Shown: positions 16,519 through 25,319 of the stretch, piece after piece
Numbering within the stretch: position 1 is the first letter of the stretch
How the letters are laid out: each line of letters starts with the position of its first letter
DNA from: Actinacidiphila fildesensis
GTDB lineage: Bacteria; Actinomycetota; Actinomycetes; Streptomycetales; Streptomycetaceae
NCBI RefSeq assembly: GCF_042652185.1
Contig: NZ_JBHSIX010000031.1
Length of the DNA stretch: 64,000 bases
Reading direction: 5' to 3' (one strand)
Notes under the pieces: generated by a model
What the model was told of the DNA's origin: nothing
Databases searched by the model: none
Seen by the model: the letters and a program-made list of their open reading frames with translations, nothing else
Position numbers and translations under genes: made by a program

Positions 16519-17469
16519 CTATGCGCACGTGGCGCCCCGAGTCCCTGCCGGGTCGAGGGAGTCGACGTCCTCCATGAAGGACAGCATCCGGGCGTTGACC
16601 ACGTCCGGGTGGTCGATCTGCGGGCCGTGCCCGGTCGCGGTGATGATCTCGGCGCGGGCCCCGGGTATCAGGCGCGGTACGCGCTCCAGCTGCCGCTTCG
16701 GGTGCACGAGCAGGCTGTGCCTGCCCATGATCAAGTACAGCGGGGTCCGGATGGACCGCAGCGCTTCCTCGGCAAGCGGCAGGGGTGCGGGGCGGCGGAT
16801 TCGGTACGCGCGGGCGCCGAGCTGGATCCACTTGCGCATCTCGGGGATGGCGATGACCGGCTGGTCCAGCCACTTGGCGAGCCGGGGGCGCAGGGCCTTG
16901 GGGGCGAAGGTGGCGAACAGGCTGATGAAGACCCAGGCGAAGAAGCGCAGGCCGACTTTCTCCAGGCCGCCGGGGTCGAGGGCGGTGACGGAGACAAGTC
17001 GTTCGGAGCGGCGGTGCGCCTGGTTGAGGACGAGCCAGCCGCCGTAGGAGGAGCCGACAAGGTGGACCTTGTCGAGGCCGAGCGCGTCGAGGGCTTCGTC
17101 CATCCACTGGGCAGCGCGCTCGGGTTGCCACATGGGCTCGCGGTGGACACTGCGATTGGCGTCGCCCGGGGTGTCGAGCGCGTAGACGGGGCGGTCGAGG
17201 CTGAGCCCGGGGGTGTTGGGGTACCACATGGCGGAGCTGTACCCGGCGCCGTGGATCAGGACGATCGGCGTTCGGGACTCGGCCTTGGGTTCGGTGGGAC
17301 CGTAGCGGTAGACGTGGGTAGTGCCGAAGCTCGTCTCCACGTCCGTCTCGGAACGGGCGGGTGCTCCCATCGCGTAGAGCACGTCCGCGGCGGCGAAATA
17401 GCGGTCGCGCAGCTCGTCACTCACGTAGCGGCCGACGTCACGTCGCACTCGGGTCGCGTTCTTGGGCAC
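16519..17469 (-). CDS. alpha/beta hydrolase
   Basis: GTG at 17469 chosen because GGAGGTG lies just upstream; product 316 aa. The alpha/beta-hydrolase fold is clear: oxyanion loop IVLIHGAGYSSAMW, nucleophile elbow VGSSYGGWLV (Ser), Asp region MGRHSLLVHPKRQLERV, and catalytic His in ATGHGPQIDHPDVV. No signal peptide, so cytosolic; substrate unknown. Divergently transcribed from a TetR gene over 139 bp that contain a GAACGT-ACC-ACGTTC operator, so it is very likely repressed by that TetR and induced by a ligand the enzyme may degrade. Confidence 0.85.
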   Translation of the reverse strand: MPKNATRVRRDVGRYVSDELRDRYFAAADVLYAMGAPARSETDVETSFGTTHVYRYGPTEPKAESRTPIVLIHGAGYSSAMWYPNTPGLSLDRPVYALDTPGDANRSVHREPMWQPERAAQWMDEALDALGLDKVHLVGSSYGGWLVLNQAHRRSERLVSVTALDPGGLEKVGLRFFAWVFISLFATFAPKALRPRLAKWLDQPVIAIPEMRKWIQLGARAYRIRRPAPLPLAEEALRSIRTPLYLIMGRHSLLVHPKRQLERVPRLIPGARAEIITATGHGPQIDHPDVVNARMLSFMEDVDSLDPAGTRGATCA

Positions 17470-17504
17470 GGGGCACCTCCAGGAAGATCTGTTCTTCGTG
17501 ATAC

Positions 17505-17519
17505 GAACGTACCACGTTC
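17505..17519. promoter_or_regulatory. candidate TetR operator between divergent genes
   Basis: Inverted repeat GAACGT-ACC-ACGTTC in the 139-bp gap between the hydrolase start (17469) and the TetR start (17609), flanked by two GATACG copies. Confidence 0.55.
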
Positions 17520-17608
17520 TTGATACGGCGGTACCATGGAAATGTCGGACCGAGCCGGCCTGCAAGCCCCTGAACCACCCACTCCACCCACTGCCGGAGA
17601 CAGCACTG

Positions 17609-18232
17609 ATGCCAAAGCGCGTGGACCACGAGGAACGGCGCACCCAGATCGCCGAAGCGCTCATCCAAGTCGCGGGGCGGCGAGGGCTGCACGCCGTCGG
17701 CATGCGCGACGTCGCAGCCGAGGCCGGCGTATCCCTCCGACTCGTGCAGTACTACTTCGAGACCAAGGAGAAGCTGCTCTTCTACGGCCTCAAGCACCTC
17801 ACCGACCGCTTCACCACGCGTGTGAGCGCCCGCCTGGCCGCCGCCGGCCCAGACCCGGGCCCGCGCGCCACGGTGGAAGCACTACTGCTGGCCTCCCTGC
17901 CAACCGACGACGAGAGCCGCACTTTCCACCTGCTGTACAGCTCCTACGCGATCCTCTCCGTCACCGACAAGGCACTGGCCGCCCAGCCCTTCATCGACAA
18001 CCCCGACGCTGCCGAAAACGCCCTGACCGGACTGCTCCAGCAGGCGCAGGAGACCGCCCTGGCCGATCCAGCCGTCGATGCACGTACGGAAGCAATCAGC
18101 CTGCTCGCCACGACTGCCACGATGGGCACCAGCATCCTCGTCGGCCAACGGACGTCAGAGTCGGCCATCGCGGTAATCCACCATCACCTCAACCGGATCT
18201 TCACCAACAACCACACCACGCCCCCCACATAA
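17609..18232 (+). CDS. TetR-family regulator
   Basis: ATG at 17609 gives a 207-aa protein. The N-terminal HTH is typical: QIAEALIQVAGRRGLHAVGM, RDVAAEAGVSLRLVQYYFET, KEKLLFYGL. The remainder is the all-helical ligand-binding domain (LLYSSYAILSVTDKAL and others). Divergent from the hydrolase at 16519-17469 with a shared operator region, so it probably autoregulates and represses that gene. Confidence 0.85.
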   Translation: MPKRVDHEERRTQIAEALIQVAGRRGLHAVGMRDVAAEAGVSLRLVQYYFETKEKLLFYGLKHLTDRFTTRVSARLAAAGPDPGPRATVEALLLASLPTDDESRTFHLLYSSYAILSVTDKALAAQPFIDNPDAAENALTGLLQQAQETALADPAVDARTEAISLLATTATMGTSILVGQRTSESAIAVIHHHLNRIFTNNHTTPPT

Positions 18233-18290
18233 CCCCGACGGCAACACCGGACTCCACCCAGCGGGCAGAACAGCCTTCAAAAACAACCAC

Positions 18291-18460
18291 TTATGGAGAG
18301 CGAGGTGTGAGTGTGCCTCGCTCGATCCGGTCTTGCCAGGTGTCGAGCACAAATTCCGTCACAGTCACGGTGCTGTTCAACGCCAGCCGGGCATGCCGGG
18401 CCAGTGCCGGGCTGGGTGCGGTGCGTCCGTGGCCGAGTCCGAGCTGGTTGCGAAGCTCAG
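18291..18460 (-). pseudogene. C-terminal remnant interrupted by the IS
   Basis: Minus-strand frame ending in TAA at 18291-18293 with normal codon bias: LAELRNQLGLGHGRTAPSPA, LARHARLALNSTVTVTEFVL, DTWQDRIERGTLTPRSP. It runs into the left end of the IS5 element. The sequence right of the IS does not supply an obvious N-terminal half. Family not recognised. Confidence 0.3.
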
Positions 18461-18479
18461 CTAGGCCGTGTCCGGCCGA

Positions 18480-18926
18480 TCATTCGTCTGTGATGGAACG
18501 TGTGATGTCGCCCAGGTCTTGGCATCTGCGGCGCCACCACGGCCAGGCACGTGGAGCATGAGGGTTGGGCAGGGTGCGTGCCAGGAAGTCGGCGTCGGCA
18601 TCTTTGACGATCGACGCGATTTCCCGTGCTGCTCGTCTGTCGAAAGCGCCGATGGCTCGCTCTATCAGTAGTCGGTCATCCCAGATGTCGTAGCCGGGCA
18701 GGTGTGGCTCAGGCAGGTAGAGAGGCCATCCTGGACGGCGTACGAACGCTTGCCAGCAGTGGACGGCGTCTTCTAGCTGCCGGATGGGTAGGCCGCGTTC
18801 GGCTTCGAAACTGGCCGCCTGACGAAGAGTGTGAGGTGAGAACCGTGAAGGCCGGCGCCGGTAGCCCCGAAGATGGGACCGGCAGAGGGCGTCCAGACGT
18901 AGAGCAGCCGCCGTCTTGCGGGGCAT
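18480..18926 (-). CDS. passenger protein inside the IS5 element
   Basis: ATG at 18926, product 148 aa, stop codon inside the terminal repeat, so the gene is wholly carried by the IS. Basic N-terminus (MPRKTAAALRLDALCRSHLR, GYRRRPSRFSPHTLRQAASF) and a Trp-rich C-terminus (HAPRAWPWWRRRCQDLGDIT). It is predicted soluble, mostly helical, with no catalytic motif I can name. Downstream of the transposase and in the same direction, 61 bp away, so probably co-transcribed with it. A DNA-binding accessory of transposition or a beneficial cargo are both possible. Confidence 0.65.
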   Translation of the reverse strand: MPRKTAAALRLDALCRSHLRGYRRRPSRFSPHTLRQAASFEAERGLPIRQLEDAVHCWQAFVRRPGWPLYLPEPHLPGYDIWDDRLLIERAIGAFDRRAAREIASIVKDADADFLARTLPNPHAPRAWPWWRRRCQDLGDITRSITDE

Positions 18927-18987
18927 GACTCTTCTTTCGCAAGTAGTGATCTCGTTGAGGAACTCAACTCTGCGAGCTCGCGGCAGG

Positions 18988-19923
18988 TCAGGTCCTGAGC
19001 CAGATGAGCAGTGCCGCTGCGGTCACAGTGCCGAGGAAAACATGGCCCCGCTTGTCATAGCGGGTGGCCACGGCCCGGGACTGTTTCAACCTGTTGATCG
19101 CCCGTTCCACGACGTTCCGCTTCTTGTAGCGCTCCTTGTCGAAGCCTGGCGGCCGCCCGCCCCCGGTACCTCGCTTCAGACGGGCGGCCCGGGAGTCGGA
19201 CTTCTCCGGGATCACGTGCTTGATGCCGCGTCGGCGCAGGTAGCGGCGGCAAGGCCCGTTGCTGTACGCCTTATCGGCGGCGACGCTGTCCGGCTTCTTG
19301 CGTGGCCTCCCCGGCCCGAGTCTAGGCACGCGGATCTCTTCCAGGACGGGGACGAACTGCGTGCAGTCGGCCCGCTGGCCTGGTGTCACGATCAGTGACA
19401 GCGGCCGACACCGGCCGTCCGCGCTCAGATGGACCTTGGTGGTGAAACCGCCGCGCGAGCGGCCAAGTCCCTCAACTGCTGGACCACCTCCACCGGCCGG
19501 GCGACGAGGCTCGTCTACGGTGATTCGCTCTGGTGTCCCACCACTGCTGCCCCCTTTGAAGCGGTGACGGCCGGTGGGGGGTGTCCGACGGGCACCGGCC
19601 GCGTGCTGATGGGCGCGCATCACAGTGGAGTCGACCGAGATATCCCAGTCGATCTCCCCAGCGGCATCAGCCGCGGCCTGGACCTGCTGCAGCAGCCGCT
19701 TCCATGTGCCGTTGGCCGACCACAACCGGTGCCGCTCATAAACCGTCTTCCACGGCCCGTATCGCTCTGGCAGGTCACGCCACTGCACGCCTGTGCGCAC
19801 GCGGTGCAGGATGCCGTCGATCACCTGCCGGTGATCCCTCCACCGGCCACAGCGACCGTTGCTCACCGGCAGAAGCGGCCCCAGCCGCCCCCATTCCTCG
19901 TCAGTCAGATCACCCCGACCCAT
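18988..19923 (-). CDS. IS5-family transposase
   Basis: 311 aa from ATG at 19923, uninterrupted. N-terminal MGRGDLTDEEWGRLGPLLPV and the insertion domain WRDLPERYGPWKTVYERH are typical. DDE triad: Asp in DISVDSTVMRAHQHAAG, Asp in SVAADKAYSNGPCRRYLR, Glu in RNVVERAINRLKQSRAVATR. Intact repeats, duplication and gene suggest a recent and possibly active insertion. Confidence 0.9.
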   Translation of the reverse strand: MGRGDLTDEEWGRLGPLLPVSNGRCGRWRDHRQVIDGILHRVRTGVQWRDLPERYGPWKTVYERHRLWSANGTWKRLLQQVQAAADAAGEIDWDISVDSTVMRAHQHAAGARRTPPTGRHRFKGGSSGGTPERITVDEPRRPAGGGGPAVEGLGRSRGGFTTKVHLSADGRCRPLSLIVTPGQRADCTQFVPVLEEIRVPRLGPGRPRKKPDSVAADKAYSNGPCRRYLRRRGIKHVIPEKSDSRAARLKRGTGGGRPPGFDKERYKKRNVVERAINRLKQSRAVATRYDKRGHVFLGTVTAAALLIWLRT

Positions 19924-19970
19924 AACCAGATCAACGGATCAGATGATCGGCCGGACACGGCCTAGTCGTC

Positions 19971-20130
19971 AAGCCGGGAGAGTCGTCTGGCATCAAAATC
20001 CCGCAGGCGAGGTACTTGGAACTCAAGCAGGCGGTCGTCGAGTGCTTCAACTCCCCTGCCTGGCTGGTCGAGGGCAGCGCGGTGCACGTGGAATGTGGAT
20101 CTCGCCGAGTTCTCAGCGGCCGAGACACTT
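19971..20130 (+). pseudogene. unidentified coding fragment
   Basis: Frame with coding character directly right of the IS: SSGIKIPQARYLELKQAVVE, CFNSPAWLVEGSAVHVEC, then noise and a stop near 20142. It overlaps the start of the radical-SAM remnant in a different frame. Family not recognised. Confidence 0.25.
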
Positions 20131-20685
20131 CTCGTCCGTAGCCCGTCGCCCTACGGCTACGCCCGCGCCTACGCGCTCGGCATGATGCTCTCAATCTCGT
20201 CGAACGGCTCGCAGCTCTCCAAGCCGCCTGTCCTGCGCAACCGCGGAGCGTTCGACCGCTTCACCCGAGGACTGGCCGCCGCCCGCGAAGCCGCACTACC
20301 CGTGAAACTGAACCTCATCGTGTCCGACGACAACGCTCACGAGCTCGACGGCATGCGCGCCCTGGCCGAGCAGTACGGCTACCCGCACCAGACGTACGCC
20401 AACATGTCGCCGACCATCGCCGGTGGCAGCGAGCCGCTTCCCACGCAGGCCGCGGACTTTCTGCGGCAGCGCAAACCGTTCGGCGGCTGCAACGCCGGCC
20501 ACACGTTCTTCCACGCCGACCCCTTCGGTGTCGCCTCGATCTGCAAGGTCGGGCGGGACCCCAATATCCGGCTGATCGAAGAAGGCGTAGAGGGCCTGCG
20601 TCGCCTCGGCAAGATCGCCGATTCCCTCATGCTTCGCACTGGTGGCTGCTCCGGCTGTTCGCTGTCCGGCACCTGCTGGACCTGA
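20095..20685 (+). pseudogene. radical SAM/SPASM peptide maturase, N-terminus lost
   Basis: The frame encodes the second half of a radical SAM enzyme: the strand GMMLSISSNGSQLSKPPVLR that normally follows the GGEP motif, LPVKLNLIVSDDNAHELDGM, and a C-terminal SPASM region with GGCNAGHTFFHADPFGVASI, CKVG and GGCSGCSLSGTCW, whose cysteines bind auxiliary Fe-S clusters. The SAM-binding CxxxCxxC cluster and about 100 N-terminal residues are absent, and the upstream DNA is unrelated, so this copy cannot do radical chemistry. Directly followed by a precursor-like peptide, pointing to a RiPP pathway. Confidence 0.65.
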
Positions 20686-20762
20686 CGACCGCTCGCCAGG
20701 CTCTACCAGGAGGCGAAGGCACCAAAACGCACCTACTGCCAACACTCAGAGAGGTAGACCCC

Positions 20763-20912
20763 ATGGCACCCACAGCCACCGCCACACCCCTACCCATCAC
20801 CATCGCCACACGACTGCTCGCCAAGGACGAGGTCGAGATCATCGGCGACCTCGACACCCTCGTCGAGACCGTCATGTGCTCCTGCAACGCCGGCGACGAC
20901 AACCCGTACTAA
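20763..20912 (+). CDS. candidate RiPP precursor peptide
   Basis: A 49-aa peptide starting at ATG 20763, with GAGAGG about eight bases upstream. The leader-like part (MAPTATATPLPITIATRLLA, KDEVEIIGDLDTLVETVM) ends in a short core CSCNAGDDNPY with two Cys separated by one Ser and an acidic, Asn/Tyr tail. Size, acidic helical leader and Cys-containing C-terminus fit a radical-SAM-modified peptide (sactipeptide or ranthipeptide type). It lies between a SPASM-domain remnant and an APH-family kinase, and a hairpin follows its stop. The assignment is inference from context. Confidence 0.6.
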   Translation: MAPTATATPLPITIATRLLAKDEVEIIGDLDTLVETVMCSCNAGDDNPY

Positions 20913-20929
20913 ACCGCGCCGCACCACAG

Positions 20930-20965
20930 CCGACCGTCCCGGCCCCATAGGGTCGGGACGGTCGG
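20930..20965 (+). terminator. hairpin after the precursor peptide
   Basis: Perfect 11-bp stem CCGACCGTCCC / GGGACGGTCGG with a 14-nt loop, 18 bp after the peptide stop and 29 bp before the kinase start. It could be a partial terminator that keeps the peptide transcript more abundant than the kinase. Confidence 0.65.
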
Positions 20966-20993
20966 CCCGCTCATTCACACCCCGGGAACCGCT

Positions 20994-21797
20994 ATGCCCG
21001 TCACCCGCATCCACTGGGAAGACCTACCGTCGGCCGCCCGTGCCGCCGTCGAGCAGCACACTGGATCCATCCTGCACGCCGAGACAGCTTCAGGCGGCGC
21101 AAACTCCGGAATCGCCGTCCTGGCGACCACCGCCGACGCGAGCCTGTTCATCAAGGGGGTTCCCTCGCATCCGCAGGCCCGCACGCAGCAACGTGAAGCC
21201 GAGATCAACCCCCACCTTCCCCCCGCCTCCCCACGGTTGCTGTGGCGCGTGCAGGTCGCCGGCTGGGACCTCATCGGCTACGAACGCATCACCGGACGCC
21301 ACGCGGACTACGCCCGTGGTTCCGAAGACCTCCCGCTTCTCGCCCAGGCCATCGCCGACCTGCAGGCTTCGCGATGTCCCGATCTGGAGCTCAAGCGCGC
21401 CGAGCAACGCTGGGGCAGCTACGCGGATACGGGAGAAGCCGAGCTGTTCGCCGGCAAGACCCTGCTGCACACCGATCTCGCCCCACACAACATCCTGATC
21501 ACCGAACACGCCCACATCATCGACTGGGCCTGGCCCACCCGCGGCGCTGCCTGGATCGACCCCGCCGTCCTGATCCTGCGCCTCATGGAAGCCGGTCACA
21601 GCGCACAGGACGCCGACCAGTGGACACGACGCTTCCCCTCATGGCAACAGGCGCCGGACAATGCCGTCGCCGCCTTCTCCGCCGCCAACGCCCGGCTGTG
21701 GGACGAGATCGCCCAACACGATCCCCAGGGGTGGAAGAAGCACATGGCGCTCCTGTCGTGGGACTGGGTGGCGTACTGGCGGAGCCGCTCTCGGTAG
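20994..21797 (+). CDS. APH-family phosphotransferase
   Basis: 267 aa from ATG at 20994. Kinase-like motifs: Brenner motif LLHTDLAPHNILIT (catalytic Asp161 and Asn166) and the metal-binding HAHIIDWAWP (Asp177). The N-lobe ASGGANSGIAVLATTADASL is the nucleotide loop region and FIKG carries the Lys. Family members phosphorylate aminoglycosides, macrolides or small metabolites. Here its place after a RiPP precursor suggests peptide tailoring or self-protection, but a stand-alone role is possible. Confidence 0.75.
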   Translation: MPVTRIHWEDLPSAARAAVEQHTGSILHAETASGGANSGIAVLATTADASLFIKGVPSHPQARTQQREAEINPHLPPASPRLLWRVQVAGWDLIGYERITGRHADYARGSEDLPLLAQAIADLQASRCPDLELKRAEQRWGSYADTGEAELFAGKTLLHTDLAPHNILITEHAHIIDWAWPTRGAAWIDPAVLILRLMEAGHSAQDADQWTRRFPSWQQAPDNAVAAFSAANARLWDEIAQHDPQGWKKHMALLSWDWVAYWRSRSR

Positions 21798-22049
21798 GGC
21801 AGCCCACACAGTGCGGGCGGCTTCGTACGCTCCGCAATGCGTATGGGGGGATCCAGTGCCCACGCACTCGCGCGAGAGAAGTTGATCGGCTGACAGGGGT
21901 CCGGGGACGGGGTGGGTGAACTTGAGGTTCGCGTGCATGGGTCACGCGCCCCGCGCCGCCCCCGGACACCGATCCCCTACCCATGCCATTCCGCGCTGAC
22001 CCCTGGGTGGAGAGGCGCCCTCGACAGCTGACGATCCGGGGGCACGGCG

Positions 22050-22078
22050 GAGGCCCGGCGGATTGTCCGCCGGGCCTC
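22050..22078 (-). terminator. strong terminator of the hydrophobic-protein gene
   Basis: Perfect 13-bp stem (GAGGCCCGGCGGA / TCCGCCGGGCCTC) with a three-base loop, 27 bp past the stop of the leftward gene at 22105. Confidence 0.8.
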
Positions 22079-22104
22079 TTCCCGTGTTCACGCGCCTGTC
22101 GTGG

Positions 22105-22275
22105 CTACCAGCGGTACCAGCGACCGCGACTTCCCGACGAGTGGGTGCCGCGCATGACGAAGCCGAGCAGCCAGACGACCAGCACCACGACCGCAACCCA
22201 CCAGAGGATCTTGAGCGCGAAGCCGGCACCGAACAGAATCAGTGCGAGCAGTAGAACCAGAAGCAGTGGACCCAT
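22105..22275 (-). CDS. small hydrophobic membrane protein
   Basis: 56 aa from ATG at 22275 with AGGAGG eight bases upstream. Two membrane-spanning stretches: MGPLLLVLLLALILFGAGFA and ILWWVAVVVLVVWLLGFVM, then a basic, Trp-containing tail (SRGRWYRW). Matches a small hydrophobic protein found widely in Streptomyces, of unknown function. Too short for many gene finders, but the ribosome site, terminator and conserved tail make it convincing. Confidence 0.8.
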   Translation of the reverse strand: MGPLLLVLLLALILFGAGFALKILWWVAVVVLVVWLLGFVMRGTHSSGSRGRWYRW

Positions 22276-22386
22276 GGTTATCAACCTCCTGACCAGCGGT
22301 TGCCCTGTCGTGCACGGGTCATGCGTACGGAAATTCGAACCCGTCAGACCCTGATGGAAGGTGACCGGCCCGGCTGCGCGGCGTCT

Positions 22387-24128
22387 CTATCGGCGGCGTT
22401 GGTGGGGTTGATCGATCCTGGCCGCCCGGGGGGCGGGCGCCGGAGCCGGCGGGGTCTGCTGTGTCTGGGTGCCAGTGGTCTTGGTCGAGCGGAGGGGGGC
22501 GGCTTCGGCTCGGGGGTTGGGTGCGGGGTTGCGGCTGGTGTGTTGGATGCGAGTGAGCAGGACGCGTGCGGGTTGGCGGGCGGTGGCGAGTTCGCGTTGA
22601 GCGGCGGCTTCCTTGAGGAGTTGGCGGGGTTTGTGGCCCCCTGCTTCGGCGTCGGCAAGGACGGTGGCGAGGGCGGGCCAGCCGGGGTCGCTCAGGATGC
22701 GGGCGGCTTGTTCGGGTAGAGCGGCGCGTACGTCGCTGGCCAGCGTGCGAAGGGTCTCTTCCTTTGGCTGGCGGGTTTCGAGCTTGGTGAGCGTCGGTGC
22801 CAGCGCGCTGTTGGCTGCTGCCTGCAGGTGGTTGACGGCTTGCCGGGCGGCGTTGCTCTGTTGGGCGTGGCCCTTGGCTTCATGCCAGCGTCCAGCGACG
22901 ATGACGGCCCAGACGAGCGCGGCGGTGAGGGCGGCGAGCGCGCTGCCGTCAGGGCCGGTGGCGGTGTTAGCGATGTCGCGGGCTGCGGTGCGCAGGGCGT
23001 AGGCGGCACGGTCGTGTGCCCGAATCTGAGAGCGCTGGGCACGCGCAAACACCATGCTGGCTGCCTGCAGCTGGGCGCGCAGGTCAGCGGGGGCCTTTTG
23101 GGCGGTTGCTTCGAGGAGTTCGCCGAGGGCGCTGACGTGGGCTTGGGCCCGCGCATCACCAACGTCGCCGTCGCTGCTGTTGCTGGTGATCTCGGTGTGG
23201 AGGGTGTCGAGGGCTTCGGTGGCCTGCTGGCACACGGTCGTGGGCCGATAGCGGCGGGCGGTGGGGTGTTCCTCGGGCGCTGTGGTTTCCAGGCGGGCCT
23301 TGAGTTTCGGCAGGGAGCAGGTCCGGGGCGATCTTCCCGCCGGAGTGGAAGATCTGCTCGCCGTTCTTGTTCAGGTCGCCGGGGCGGCCGACGGAGTAGC
23401 CGAGGAGGTCGCCGGAGGGTCCGCGCCGGGGTTTGACCTCGAAGGCGTCGGCTTCGAGGTAGGCGAGGAGTTCCTCGGCGCTGGTGGCGCGGGGGATGGC
23501 GGCGCGGATGCGGTCCTGGAGCCATTCGCGACTGGTCTGTTCCCAACCGAGGCGGGTGGCTTTGTGCATCTCGCCCTGGGTGGGCCGCCCGGCTGCGGTG
23601 CGGTCGCCCTTGCCCAGGCGGCGCAGGCCGTAGTCCTTCTCGATCTGACGGCACGCATCACCGACGCGGATGCCGCTGTCGTGGAGTTTGGGGCGGCGGC
23701 CGTCTTCGCGGACGGTGGTGGCGAGGATATGGATGTGATCGTCCGCGTGGCGGACGGCGATCCAGCGGCATCCCAGGTCGTCGCTGTCGGGGGCGATGCC
23801 GGCGGCCTGGACGATGCGCTGCGCGATCTGGCCCCATTCGGCGTCGGACAGGTACCGGTCTTCGGGGGGCGGCGCGCACCGCGCAGTGCCAGACGTGGTC
23901 GGTGACGGGCTTGCCGAACTCGCTGTTGCGCAAGGTGACGGGTTCGTCGAGGTAGTGGGCGAGAGCGGTGAGGGTGGCGTTCTCATAGCGGCCGGGATCG
24001 GGCCTGCCGAGCCTGGCGAAGGCGGCGACGAGGTGTGGGTCGAGGTGTTCGTCGTGTCGTCCGGGGCCGTAGAGGTAGGCGAGCAAGCCCCGTGTGTTGG
24101 CGCCGGAGGGCTTGATGGCGGCGATCAT
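22387..24128 (-). pseudogene. HUH relaxase (mobilization) gene with two single-base frameshifts
   Basis: ATG at 24128 (GGAGG upstream, six bases after the MobC stop) starts MIAAIKPSGANTRGLLAYLY. The frame is lost in a G6 run at 23864-23869, where one extra base moves EDRYLSDAEWGQIAQRIVQA out of frame, and again near 23317-23320, before LPKLKARLETTAPEEHPTAR. The second segment holds the relaxase signature VRHADDHIHILATTVREDGR (His-x-Asp-x2-His-x-His). The third is a long helical C-terminus of about 280 aa. Relaxases nick oriT for plasmid transfer. Correcting two bases restores about 580 codons, so it is either newly inactivated or affected by sequencing errors. Confidence 0.7.
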
Positions 24129-24133
24129 TCCGG

Positions 24134-24490
24134 TCAGACCTCCGTCGGGTCGGAAGGATTGCACAGGGCCTGGGCGATGTCCGTGAGCAGGTGGTGCAGT
24201 TCGTCGAGGCGCTGGATGATGTCGGGCGGGGTGTAGCCGGTGTTGAGGGCGCGGGCTATCTGGTTGACGTTCGAGCCGGTGCGGTTGAGTGCGCGCAGCA
24301 CCTGGGCGCGGAAGATGTGCGTGCGGCGGCGGTCCTCGCTGAGGGGGAGGTTGGCGGTGAACCGTCCGGTGATGAACGCGATGACGATGTCGGCTGCGAA
24401 GCCGGATTCGCCCTTGTAGTTGTGCTCGGCGGCGGCCTCTTGGAGGCGGGTGCGCTCATGGTCGGTGAAGCGCAAGGGGCCGACGCGCAT
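24134..24490 (-). CDS. MobC-like mobilization accessory protein
   Basis: Encodes MRVGPLRFTDHERTRLQEAA, GFAADIVIAFITGRFTANLP and the characteristic LNRTGSNVNQIARALNTGYT, ending six bases before the relaxase start. The N-x-NQIA-x-x-LN motif is typical of MobC/relaxosome accessory proteins with a ribbon-helix-helix fold that bind oriT. ATG at 24490 is the conservative start; the frame is open to 24715 and a longer basic N-terminus (QPAIRRFTGEKRT) is likely. Functions with the relaxase, which is broken here. Confidence 0.7.
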   Translation of the reverse strand: MRVGPLRFTDHERTRLQEAAAEHNYKGESGFAADIVIAFITGRFTANLPLSEDRRRTHIFRAQVLRALNRTGSNVNQIARALNTGYTPPDIIQRLDELHHLLTDIAQALCNPSDPTEV

Positions 24491-24916
24491 GGTCCGTTTT
24501 TCGCCCGTGAAGCGGCGGATCGCGGGTTGCACACCCTGCACCAGCGGCTCGCCGCCGGCAGAGGCACCAGTACGTTCGGGGTGCAGGATCGCTTGCTGCG
24601 TGGCGTGGAGGGTTTCCGGATGGGGGCCGCCCTCGGTCCCGGCTTGGTCCGGCGCCCCTGGCGCAGGGCCTTCTCCGCCACCCCTGGGGCGGAGATCCCC
24701 CGATTCCGGCCGCAAGTCGGACTCGGGGTACTACTGGCTCCGCCAGGAGCCGCCTTCCCGAACGCGCGCAACCAAAGGCGCTTCAGCGTAGAAGACTTCG
24801 CCAAGGCAGCGGGCTCATCGGGAGCAGGCTCAGCAACGTGCAAGTCGTGCATGGGGTACTCCCTGAAGTGTTCGGGACAGGGTGGTGGCGGCAGCCGACG
24901 TTGTTGCGGCCTGGTG

Positions 24917-24948
24917 GCTCACCCCACGTGGGCCGGCGCGGGGTGAGC
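24917..24948. repeat. 9-bp inverted repeat
   Basis: GCTCACCCC and GGGGTGAGC separated by 14 bp. It lies upstream of the MobC/relaxase genes, so it could be part of an oriT-like region, but no nick consensus was recognised. Confidence 0.3.
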
Positions 24949-25186
24949 GAGCCTTCCGGCCGAGAAGATCCCTTCCCGTTGGACGTTCGCGGACGTCTGG
25001 AAGGAGTGGTTCGGCCCCGGAGGCGCCCGACCACGCTACGGACGGACGGCGCAGGCCGCCGCGGAAGCCGGCGTTGCGGGCCGGATGGTGGTCCACCGCC
25101 AGGGCCAGGTCCTGGTGCTGGACTCGACCCCGATGCCGGTGAAGCTGCGCGAGACCGTGTTCGGCGACGCGGTTACGCGACGCTGA
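24947..25186 (+). pseudogene. C-terminal fragment of a conserved mobile-element protein
   Basis: The frame begins after a stop and has clear coding character: ASLPAEKIPSRWTFADVWKE, WFGPGGARPRYGRTAQAAAE, AGVAGRMVVHRQGQVLVLDS, TPMPVKLRETVFGDAV. I recall this type of sequence from plasmid or integrative-element genes of Streptomyces but cannot name the family. Just downstream, in another frame, ALDLYTH resembles the end of a tyrosine integrase. Both are remnants. Confidence 0.4.
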
Positions 25187-25319
25187 CCCTCGCGCTCGAT
25201 CTCTACACGCACGGGCTCCCGGCCTCTGTCCGTTCTGTGAGCGCAGCCAGTACGCTTGCTCGCAGGCCATAGGCCGTTCTGCCACGTGGTTCGCCAGGTG
25301 CCGAGACCTCAAAAGCTAT

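Larger units (their letters stand above)
18461..19965 (-). mobile_element. IS5-family element with passenger gene, CTAG target duplication
   Basis: Perfect 19-bp terminal inverted repeats, GCCGTGTCCGGCCGATCAT at 18465-18483 and its complement at 19943-19961, each flanked outside by CTAG (18461-18464 and 19962-19965). CTAG is a known IS5-family target. The element is 1497 bp, about 500 bp longer than a one-gene member, because a second gene (18480-18926) sits between the left repeat and the transposase. Confidence 0.8.
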
